Shown here piece by piece: positions 23,017 through 29,209 of a stretch of DNA of 29,209 nt. The notes beneath the pieces are model-generated. The model worked only from the letters and a program-made list of their open reading frames with translations, was not told the DNA's origin and ran no database searches. Every line of letters starts with the position of its first letter. The first letter of the stretch is position 1. The position numbers and the translations under genes were made by a program. The stretch comes from CAYNFT01 sp964396535 (GTDB lineage Bacteria > Chloroflexota > Dehalococcoidia > Dehalococcoidales > UBA2162), in the NCBI GenBank assembly GCA_964396535.1, contig CAYNFT010000015.1, forward strand, positions 1 to 29,209, in the 5' to 3' direction.

Positions 23017-24009
23017 TTACCCCAATTTGCCGGCTTCTTCTCTGACCAGGCGTCTTATTCGTTTGTGAATCTCAATAATATCATCTATATTTTTTCTGCC
23101 GGATAGCCAGTGGAAGTAACCTCTGTCTTCCTTGCCTCCAGCCTTTTCCTTTTCTTTCACAATTCTCTCCACCCCTTTTCGCTGGCTCTTCTCCCATGTT
23201 TGCAGTATTTCTTTCAGGTCAGCAATGGAGGTGGAAGCCAGGCTCATGGCTGAGTAGGGTAGGGCATACTCGTTGGCATTGAAGGCAATAGCCAGACCTC
23301 CTGCTTCTTCCACCGCCTGTAGCATTCGGAAATCGGTAATACTGTCGCCCACCACCACCCACTGGGATAAAGGCTGGTTATGAGATTCAGCGAACTTTTT
23401 AAGGGCAGCTACTTTGCGCCGTCCACCGACAGGCTTTACCTCTTTTATTGACTCACCTATTTCAGTGTCAGGCAGTTTTTCCCAGTAGAAGCGGTCGAGG
23501 GTCTGCTTGATGCGCTCATCGTCAGCAGGTGGATGCAGGGCGAGTATATCTTTCTCAGCCTGCTGTAGTAAGTCAGAGTCATCTTTACATAATGTTGTGA
23601 GTAATTGATTCAGTGGGAAAGTTGTGCAGGCAACATTGTGAGAGTAGATACCCAGCTTCTGGGTAATGTGAAGGGCATATTGCTGGTAGCTGGTGCTTAT
23701 GCAAAATGTCCTCCAGCCATCAACCTGAAGCTGATAGACCAGGTCAGCGGCACCGCCGGTCAGGCTGGCTTGGGCAGCCAGGGTGGAGATATTATTCTCC
23801 GAAATGTTATGAAGAATGAGGAAAGGTACGATAAGAGCCAGGGTATCTCCAGGCTCGTAATCTTCTCTTTCTTCCAGTGTCAGCAGGTCATCGTAGCGAC
23901 TGATAACCTCAAAAATCTTATCTCCGGCGGGGAATAGCTTCATCAGTTCATAGGCATTATCCTGAGGCGATAACGGTCCTTCAAGGTCAAAACAAATAAA
24001 ATTGTTCGT
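23017..24009 (-). CDS. HAD-superfamily phosphatase-like protein with non-canonical start
   Basis: The first ATG (23943) gives 308 residues, but in the same frame upstream lies FICFDLEGPLSPQDNAYEL, which holds HAD motif I (DxE) with the nucleophile Asp. The frame is open to a TAG at 24010 and contains no ATG, GTG or TTG there; candidates are ACG 24009, which has GGGGGTGAGG just upstream, or ATT 23997. Later motifs are present: motif II in TFCISTSYQQY, the motif III Lys probably in GGRRKVAALKKF, and motif IV in VVVGDSITDFRML. The C-terminal 60 residues are charged and helical. It is thus an intact enzyme with an odd start codon or one whose start has mutated. Substrate unknown. Confidence 0.75.
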   Translation of the reverse strand, partial: TNNFICFDLEGPLSPQDNAYELMKLFPAGDKIFEVISRYDDLLTLEEREDYEPGDTLALIVPFLILHNISENNISTLAAQASLTGGAADLVYQLQVDGWRTFCISTSYQQYALHITQKLGIYSHNVACTTFPLNQLLTTLCKDDSDLLQQAEKDILALHPPADDERIKQTLDRFYWEKLPDTEIGESIKEVKPVGGRRKVAALKKFAESHNQPLSQWVVVGDSITDFRMLQAVEEAGGLAIAFNANEYALPYSAMSLASTSIADLKEILQTWEKSQRKGVERIVKEKEKAGGKEDRGYFHWLSGRKNIDDIIEIHKRIRRLVREEAGKLG

Positions 24010-24047
24010 CTACCTCACCCCCTTTATAAAAGGCTAACATTGGTCCT

Positions 24048-24881
24048 CTAAAGCAGCTCTTTTACCTGCTTATTTATCTCAACAGTTAGATTATAACCGT
24101 TTATGGGTTTGTTTTCAGCATCAACGACCTGTTTCTCTTCATTTATCCTGATTTTCCCTCCACTGTAAGCCTTGAGGGTGGATACTATCAGGGGAAATTC
24201 CCTGACCAGCCCGTGTTTACGAATGAGCTTAAACAGGTTATTATTCTTTCCCTGACTCTTTTTTATTTGTTCCACAGAATGCCCCTTTATTTCATCCCAG
24301 TATCTGTCAAATGGTTCACCCCTGATAGAGAAGGTGCAGTAGGTTACCGTCGGTCCCTTGTCAAGCTCAGGGGTTACCAGGTTCATTAATACCCCTGTTT
24401 CTCGGGCTTCATTATCAATCAACTGCCAGATTACCTGCTGCCAGGTTCCAACGGGTCCGACTGGAGCTGCCGGGTGAAGGTTAATCATATTATACCTCTG
24501 GCACAGCTCGGGACCTGTAATCATCATAAAGCCAGCGAGGACACACAGGTTGGGGTTGAAGCCCTGCAGCCGGTTCATTACCTCGCGGTCATAGTCAAGG
24601 CGCCACCGCGGCATCGGTGCCGAAGGTTCCGGGGTTTGCTCACCCAGTTCCCCCCTGAACTTCTGGTAGGAGAAACAAATTAAAGGGATATTGTAAGCCT
24701 CTACAAGGTCAAGGAATAGATCACTCTGTTTTGACTCACCGCGTTCACGATTGCAGAAAACGAAGGCTATCTCGCCCTCAATCTTGCCCTGCCTGATGCT
24801 GTCCTTCACCGCAGTCAAGAGGTCTCTGGCTGCCTCGTCTCTACCTGTGGAAAACCAGCCAAATTGATACATGACCAGCAT
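24048..24881 (-). CDS. PurN-like formyltransferase family protein
   Basis: A 277-residue member of the formyl-transferase fold, which in PurN moves a formyl group from 10-formyl-THF to an amine. The catalytic Asn and His are in MINLHPAAP (about residues 132-140) and the Asp in TPELDKGPT. The N-terminus departs from PurN (which starts with the loop ASGNGSN), and about 80 residues extend beyond the core. So the glycinamide ribonucleotide role should not be assumed. It starts three bases after the PHP gene and is 38 bases from the HAD gene, which suggests a shared pathway. Confidence 0.75.
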   Translation of the reverse strand: MLVMYQFGWFSTGRDEAARDLLTAVKDSIRQGKIEGEIAFVFCNRERGESKQSDLFLDLVEAYNIPLICFSYQKFRGELGEQTPEPSAPMPRWRLDYDREVMNRLQGFNPNLCVLAGFMMITGPELCQRYNMINLHPAAPVGPVGTWQQVIWQLIDNEARETGVLMNLVTPELDKGPTVTYCTFSIRGEPFDRYWDEIKGHSVEQIKKSQGKNNNLFKLIRKHGLVREFPLIVSTLKAYSGGKIRINEEKQVVDAENKPINGYNLTVEINKQVKELL

Positions 24882-24884
24882 CCT

Positions 24885-25529
24885 CTAAAACCAATTCTTT
24901 AACTTTGCCCAGGTGCTAGAGAAGTGAACCAGGTAGCTCGATTTTCGTGTGTAAATCTTACCTTTTCTCAAAGCCTGGATAAATTCATCTTTACTGTTAA
25001 ACTCAGCCATCTCGACATAGGTGTAACCTATTTCGCCAAGAGTATGAGCATCGCTGCCCACAGTTCCCGGTAGGTCGTATTTCATGGCAAAGTTCTGGGC
25101 TTTGGTTGCCGCCCCAGACAGAGGGCTTCTGGCGTTAAACACTTCTATAATGTCGATTTGCTCAGCCAGCTCTTCCAGCCTGTTATTATCCAGCCTGAGT
25201 CCCCTGAAGGGGTCGAAGGGGTGGGGTAGACATACCAGTGCGTCTTGAGCCTTGATGCGGGATATTGCCTCCTCAACAGAGATACCGCTGGGTATGCCTT
25301 CCCTGAGAAACATGCCTGTTATCTCGCCGTGTGGAGTTAAAATTTCCTCGGCTACAATTACTTTGAAGGGAGCCAGACTCTGCATTTTTAAGGCACCTTC
25401 AACTGTACCGTGGTCAGATATGGCAATGCAGTTGATTTTGGTCTTCAGACAACGGTCGATTATGTCCTCCAGAGACGTATTGCAATCCATCGAGTATTCC
25501 GTATGAACATGAAAGTCGGCTTTCAACAA
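24885..25529 (-). CDS. PHP-domain phosphoesterase
   Basis: A 214-residue PHP protein, a metal-dependent hydrolase likely to cleave phosphate esters or nucleotides. The metal-ligand motifs are complete: DFHVHTEYS (residues 5-13), ISDHGTVEG, a Glu in AEEILT, CLPHPFDPFRG (about 95-105) and GSDAHTLGE (about 157-165). It resembles stand-alone PHP proteins rather than DNA polymerase or histidinol phosphatase PHP domains. It is packed tightly with the formyltransferase gene downstream. Confidence 0.88.
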   Translation of the reverse strand: MLKADFHVHTEYSMDCNTSLEDIIDRCLKTKINCIAISDHGTVEGALKMQSLAPFKVIVAEEILTPHGEITGMFLREGIPSGISVEEAISRIKAQDALVCLPHPFDPFRGLRLDNNRLEELAEQIDIIEVFNARSPLSGAATKAQNFAMKYDLPGTVGSDAHTLGEIGYTYVEMAEFNSKDEFIQALRKGKIYTRKSSYLVHFSSTWAKLKNWF

Positions 25530-25572
25530 TTTTGCAATCCTTAACTCATTTCCCTTTATATTAACCGATAGA

Positions 25573-26130
25573 TTAAGAAGCCCTCTCTATGTAGCTACCA
25601 TCACGGGTGTCGACTTTAATCGTGTCTCCTTCGTTGATAAACAGCGGAACCTGGACAGTAATGCCAGTCTCCAGCGTGGCTGGCTTAGTACCAGAAGTAA
25701 CGGTATCTCCCTTAAAGCCCGGGCTGGTATCAACTACTTTAAGGTCAACAGTGATGGGCATCTCCACGCTTACCAGCTTTCCCTTGTAGCTGGATACCTG
25801 TATAGACATGCCTTCTTTAAGATAATTAATGGCATCACCTAGCTGGTCAGTGTTAATTGGTATCTGCTCGAAGGTTTCTTCATCCATAAAGTAATACAAA
25901 TCACCATCATTATAGAGATACTGCATGCCCCGAAATTCAAGACGTACCCGGGTGAACTTCGCATCCGACTGGAAGCTTTGCTCAATAGTATGGCCAGCCT
26001 CTAAATCGCGGAGCTTGACCCTGGCAAGGGCGGTTCGTTTCATTTTGACATGATGATAGTCAATTACTTGATAGAGTGTGCCATCTAAATCGATAATAAC
26101 TCCTTTTCTCAGTTCACTGCCACTTATCAT
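25573..26130 (-). CDS. efp: Elongation factor P
   Basis: Relieves ribosome stalling at polyproline. The 185 residues show the three EF-P barrels: N-terminal KOW-like (about 1-62), the central domain (about 65-125, containing the VEMPITVDLKVVDTSPG start of the last part), and the C-terminal domain with GFKGDTVTSGTKPATLETG. The loop that carries the modified residue normally reads HVKPGKGGAFVRTK; here it is HVKMKRTALARVK, one residue shorter and without PGKGG. A Lys or Arg is still near the tip. It lies 18 bases after the Xaa-Pro peptidase gene, a very common pairing. Confidence 0.95.
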   Translation of the reverse strand: MISGSELRKGVIIDLDGTLYQVIDYHHVKMKRTALARVKLRDLEAGHTIEQSFQSDAKFTRVRLEFRGMQYLYNDGDLYYFMDEETFEQIPINTDQLGDAINYLKEGMSIQVSSYKGKLVSVEMPITVDLKVVDTSPGFKGDTVTSGTKPATLETGITVQVPLFINEGDTIKVDTRDGSYIERAS

Positions 26131-26148
26131 CTTAAGCTCCGTCTATCT

Positions 26149-27225
26149 TTATTTTTTGCCTTTTGATAGTATTCTGATTTCGCCCTTTTCCATAATTGCC
26201 AGGTCCTCAATTCTTACTCCTCCCCAGCCGGGAAGGTAAATGCCCGGTTCGATAGAGAATACCATACCTGAGGTAAGCGGTTCTGTTGAATTCGGGCTAA
26301 GGCGAGGCTGTTCATGTGGAGCCAGTCCGACACCATGACCCAGCGAGTGGCCGAAGGCTTCAGCATAGCCTGCCTCTTCAATAACCGTCCTGGCAAAGCT
26401 ATCAGCCTCCTTACCACTCATTCCCTCCTTAATCAGGGCTATGGCTGCCAGTTGTGCTCCAAGAACAGTATCATATACCTTCTTGAAGGTATCATCAGGC
26501 TCACCGAGGCAGAGGGTACGGGTAAAATCGCTGCAGTAACCTCCAACCTTAGCTCCCATATCTATTACTATCGGCTCCCCAGAATTGATTTTACGCTGAG
26601 AAGGCTTGGCGTGGGGTAGAGCAGAATTGGGACCCGAAGCAACGATAATATCAAAGGGCATTGTCTGGCTGCCATGCTGGCGCTGGAATTTCTCCAGCTC
26701 CCAGGCTACGTCTTTTTCGGTCATGTCAGTACGGAGCACGCCTTCAATGTATTCGAAAGCTTTATCAGTTATCTCTACTGCCTTGGTAATAAGCTCAATT
26801 TCCTCTGGTTCCTTGATGGTGCGGAGGAACTCTACCAGTCCATCTACAGGGACAAGCTGAAGCGAGGACTTAGCTTTATTCAGTGTATCAGATAGCTGCC
26901 GATACATGGTAAAAGTAATATCTTCAGCTTCGAAGCCTAATCTACTCAAGTTCAGCTCCGCTAGCAGCCTGGGAAACCAGTCGGACATGTTGCCCGTTAT
27001 CTGAAAAATCTGGTAGTCAGGTGCTTGTGCCTTTACCTGCTCTATGTAGCGAAAATCGGTGGCCAGGACAGTATCTTTTGCGGTAATTAACAGGTAACCT
27101 GCCGAGCCATCGAAACCTGAGAGGTAATAACGGTTCTCTGGTTGCGAGACAAAAATACCGTCAAGCTCCTTTTCCGCCAAACTCTGGTGTAACCTGTTCA
27201 ATCGGTTAGCTATGTTCAAACTCAT
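26149..27225 (-). CDS. Xaa-Pro aminopeptidase (M24 family)
   Basis: Removes N-terminal residues in front of proline. The 358 residues comprise a creatinase N-terminal domain (about 5-130) and the pita-bread M24 catalytic domain with all five metal ligands: Asp in VIDMGAK, Asp in CSDFTRTL, His in GHSLGHGVG, Glu in FSIEPGIY, Glu in VRIEDLA. The size is that of short PepQ/PepP-type enzymes. Its first 20 bases overlap the end of the recombinase gene, so translation is coupled; EF-P follows. Confidence 0.94.
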   Translation of the reverse strand: MSLNIANRLNRLHQSLAEKELDGIFVSQPENRYYLSGFDGSAGYLLITAKDTVLATDFRYIEQVKAQAPDYQIFQITGNMSDWFPRLLAELNLSRLGFEAEDITFTMYRQLSDTLNKAKSSLQLVPVDGLVEFLRTIKEPEEIELITKAVEITDKAFEYIEGVLRTDMTEKDVAWELEKFQRQHGSQTMPFDIIVASGPNSALPHAKPSQRKINSGEPIVIDMGAKVGGYCSDFTRTLCLGEPDDTFKKVYDTVLGAQLAAIALIKEGMSGKEADSFARTVIEEAGYAEAFGHSLGHGVGLAPHEQPRLSPNSTEPLTSGMVFSIEPGIYLPGWGGVRIEDLAIMEKGEIRILSKGKK

Positions 27226-28141
27226 CGTTCTCCTCTTTTGCCATCGGGTGGGCAGATAGGTATACTTTTTTAGCCTGGCTCTTGCTTACATGAGTGTAGA
27301 CCTGGGTGGAGGACAGACTGGCATGTCCTAGAAGCTCCTGGACTACCCGCAAATCAGCCCCGCCGTCAAGCAGGTGGGTGGCGAAGGTATGCCGTAGCAT
27401 ATGGGGATGAACTTTTTTGCCAATAGCAGCCATATTAGAATATTCCTCCAGGATACTTTGCACACTTCGTGCCGTCAGGCGTCCCCCGTAGCGGTTGAGG
27501 AACAGGGCATTGCTCCTTTTATCGCCCAGTAGCTCAGGTCTACCTTCGTTGAGGTAATCGACTAAAGCTCTGGCGGCTGGTTCGCCCATTAGCACCATAC
27601 GTTCTTTTGCTCCCTTCCCCCAGACCCGGATTTCGCAGGTGTCGAGATTGACCTGCTCCAGATTCAGGCTTACCAGCTCACTTACTCTGAGACCGGAGGC
27701 ATAGAGCAGCTCCAGCAGAGCGCGGTCGCGCCGTCCCAGCGGTGTAGTTATATCAGGAGTTTCCAGAAGTCGTGTTATCTCCTGCGTGGTCAGGAAGGAG
27801 GGTAAGCGCCTGTCAAGTTTGGGTGAAGAAGTTTCCTGCACCGGGTTTACCGGCAGTATTTCCTCTCTTACCAGGTAGCGGTAAAAGGAGCGGATGGCTG
27901 ACAGCTTGCGGGCAATGCTTGCCTTGACCAGACCCTGCTCCACCAGATATGCCATATAATCTCGCAGCAGGTGCCTGTCTGCCTTGTCCAGCGATTTGAC
28001 GCCTCTTTCAGACAGGAAGGCGAAAAATCCCTTGATATTTTGTGAGCCAAGCAGGTCAGTGGTGTAATTACGCACCGTATAGGGCGAAGCATTCCGCTCC
28101 GCCTCAAGGTAGTTTATGTATCTATTAAAAATTTGTTGCAT
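27206..28141 (-). CDS. Tyrosine recombinase XerC/XerD type
   Basis: A 311-residue site-specific recombinase, most likely the chromosome-dimer resolving Xer enzyme. It has the SAM-like N-terminal domain (about 4-90) and the catalytic domain with Arg in ASGLRVSEL, Lys near GKGAKERMV, HMLRHTFATHLL (His-x-x-Arg), the late His in LLGHASLSST and Tyr in TQVYTHVS. All six active-site positions are present. I saw no dif-like site in the window. It sits in an ordinary housekeeping cluster and not beside a mobile element, which favours Xer over an integrase. Confidence 0.93.
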   Translation of the reverse strand: MQQIFNRYINYLEAERNASPYTVRNYTTDLLGSQNIKGFFAFLSERGVKSLDKADRHLLRDYMAYLVEQGLVKASIARKLSAIRSFYRYLVREEILPVNPVQETSSPKLDRRLPSFLTTQEITRLLETPDITTPLGRRDRALLELLYASGLRVSELVSLNLEQVNLDTCEIRVWGKGAKERMVLMGEPAARALVDYLNEGRPELLGDKRSNALFLNRYGGRLTARSVQSILEEYSNMAAIGKKVHPHMLRHTFATHLLDGGADLRVVQELLGHASLSSTQVYTHVSKSQAKKVYLSAHPMAKEENDEFEHS

Positions 28142-28144
28142 TGG

Positions 28145-29092
28145 TTAATCCAGTTTCTTAGACCTAATTCGTTCTTCAGCCATCTTCCAATACATATCAT
28201 AATCTTCTTGGAGCAGTGTTCTCAATATTCGCTCCATTGTTGCAGCAGGTATGGGTGTCTGTGCAGCCATACTCATAACAAATGTATCTGGCAGCGGAAC
28301 ATTTATCAGAGGATGATTGAGCCATCGGTTTATCTCCTCTTTGCTTGCTTCCTCGCTCACCGGAAAGGACCTTGACCCTCTGAACAATGGATTGACCTTT
28401 CTCCCAATGATGTTTGCCTCTGCATAAGTGAGTCCTTTCCCTGCACCGTGAATGCTTATCCCGAACATATCTTCTAGCCTACACATTTCCTCAAAAACTT
28501 CTGCCTCTGAAACTGGGGGTTCCTTTATATTTGGAAGTTCAAGATGACCTTCCTTTTTAAACACTTCAACAGCTCTATTGAAAGAATCCATATACTCTTC
28601 AGGGAGACCTCCATGAATGCCTAACCAGTATGCAATGTCAAGTGTTGGGCTTACCAACTTCTCCCAATCGCCGGGGTTGTATTTCTTAACTTTCCATAGC
28701 GAGCTTAACAAATCAATACTGGTGGGATCCCACCAGGCGTCTATCTGAGAATGGTATTTATCTCCCGCCTGCAATCTTGTCATATTTCCCATTTCTCTTA
28801 ATTGCACAAAGAGACCCAAACTATTACACCAACCACGAGTGTTAAGAGGTAGCTCATTTTTTTTATTACCAATCATTTGCAGTCTGTCTAGGAGGAATTC
28901 TAATTCTTCAGTCACTTCTACCTTACCTTTAATAGGACCCCCAAATATCCAAGATGCTACCCAAATGAAAATAAACATAGAGATAAAAAATGTGGCTATA
29001 CCCCAACCCCATGAATCTAATATAATACCAACAACAATCGCTGCTATTATTGCCACAAGCAACTTTATCCATGGATGACTACTAATAGTCAT
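28145..29092 (-). CDS. Membrane-anchored protein of unknown function
   Basis: I do not recognise this 315-residue protein. Two membrane segments lie at the N-terminus, about residues 9-27 (IKLLVAIIAAIVVGIIL) and 30-50 (GIATFFISMFIFIWVASWIF), separated by a tight DSWGW turn, so both ends are probably on the same side. The rest is soluble, mixed helical, with several Trp and an acidic middle. Base use is somewhat A+T-richer than the peptidase and recombinase genes. Its stop is three bases before the recombinase ATG, so they look co-transcribed. Confidence 0.75.
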   Translation of the reverse strand: MTISSHPWIKLLVAIIAAIVVGIILDSWGWGIATFFISMFIFIWVASWIFGGPIKGKVEVTEELEFLLDRLQMIGNKKNELPLNTRGWCNSLGLFVQLREMGNMTRLQAGDKYHSQIDAWWDPTSIDLLSSLWKVKKYNPGDWEKLVSPTLDIAYWLGIHGGLPEEYMDSFNRAVEVFKKEGHLELPNIKEPPVSEAEVFEEMCRLEDMFGISIHGAGKGLTYAEANIIGRKVNPLFRGSRSFPVSEEASKEEINRWLNHPLINVPLPDTFVMSMAAQTPIPAATMERILRTLLQEDYDMYWKMAEERIRSKKLD

Positions 29093-29096
29093 AGAT

Positions 29097-29209
29097 TCAC
29101 CCTCTTCGATTACTAGTTGTATTTCGCGTCACGGTTATCTCTGGCTCTGCCAATTTCTCTCTATGCCCGCATTTGATGCATCTTGCCCATTTTTGTCTGT
29201 AGAGGGTCA
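29097..29209 (-). CDS. C-terminal end of a protein with a CxxC motif (5' part outside window)
   Basis: On the minus strand the frame entering from the right edge reads TLYRQKWARCIKCGHREKLA then EPEITVTRNTTSNRRG and stops at TGA 29097, four bases before the next gene's ATG. CIKCGH looks like half of a zinc ribbon. The reading is plausible but short, so this is tentative. Confidence 0.45.
   Translation of the reverse strand, partial: TLYRQKWARCIKCGHREKLAEPEITVTRNTTSNRRG

Noticed and set aside
22894..23106. 70-codon plus-strand ORF in the PfkB-HAD gap
   Set aside because: Made of the tandem repeat and the antisense of the HAD gene end; no ribosome site.
1..29209. tRNA/rRNA genes, CRISPR arrays, insertion sequences, dif site
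   Set aside because: Scanned by eye for cloverleaf T-arms, regular repeat-spacer patterns, transposase motifs and XerCD core sites; none found.

Overview
The window comes from a bacterial chromosome, most likely an anaerobe of the Chloroflexota (Dehalococcoidia-like). I infer this from the gene families, the citramalate route to isoleucine, the divergent EF-P loop and G+C/A+T-symmetric hairpin repeats between genes; no rRNA or marker search was possible. TGA is used as an ordinary stop (leuA, flavodoxin, cysM), so the code is standard. I saw no tRNA, rRNA, CRISPR array, transposase or phage gene.

Layout. (1) 1-2044, minus strand: guaA (cut by the window edge) and a small flavodoxin. (2) 2160-3322, plus strand: a Sua5/YrdC-type gene and rpiB. 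(3) 3337-16887, plus strand: a branched-chain amino acid locus, ilvD-ilvB-ilvN, a tandem universal stress protein, leuA, leuC, three intervening genes, leuD, leuB, cimA. Together these give 2-keto acids for valine, leucine and isoleucine, with isoleucine made from pyruvate through citramalate using the shared LeuCDB enzymes. ilvC and the branched-chain aminotransferase are not in the window. (4) 17035-17823, plus: an alpha/beta hydrolase. (5) 17868-29209, minus strand: VOC protein, frameshifted NUDIX gene, cysteine synthase family protein, RtcB with its partner archease, a PfkB-type kinase, a HAD phosphatase, a PurN-like formyltransferase, a PHP phosphoesterase, EF-P, a Xaa-Pro peptidase, a XerC/D recombinase, a membrane-anchored unknown and the tail of a CxxC protein.

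Two observations stand out. First, upstream of ilvD there is a good promoter inside a 13-bp palindrome, then a 14-codon leader ORF (MNRNLVILVLVIDT, eight consecutive Leu/Val/Ile codons), then a strong intrinsic terminator: the arrangement of a translation-coupled ilv attenuator, with an mRNA predicted to be almost leaderless. Second, between leuC and leuD an MGMT-like gene (12524-13003) is interrupted by a single in-frame TGA exactly where, as I remember the family, the conserved Cys sits. Coding sequence continues in frame for 82 codons and a hairpin follows at selenocysteine-element spacing. It is either a new selenoprotein or a very young pseudogene.

Other points: a HAD gene whose catalytic motif lies upstream of any normal start codon, a one-base frameshift in a NUDIX gene, composite hairpin repeats, an A+T-rich membrane gene wedged between leuC and leuD, and a possible structured leader before leuA.
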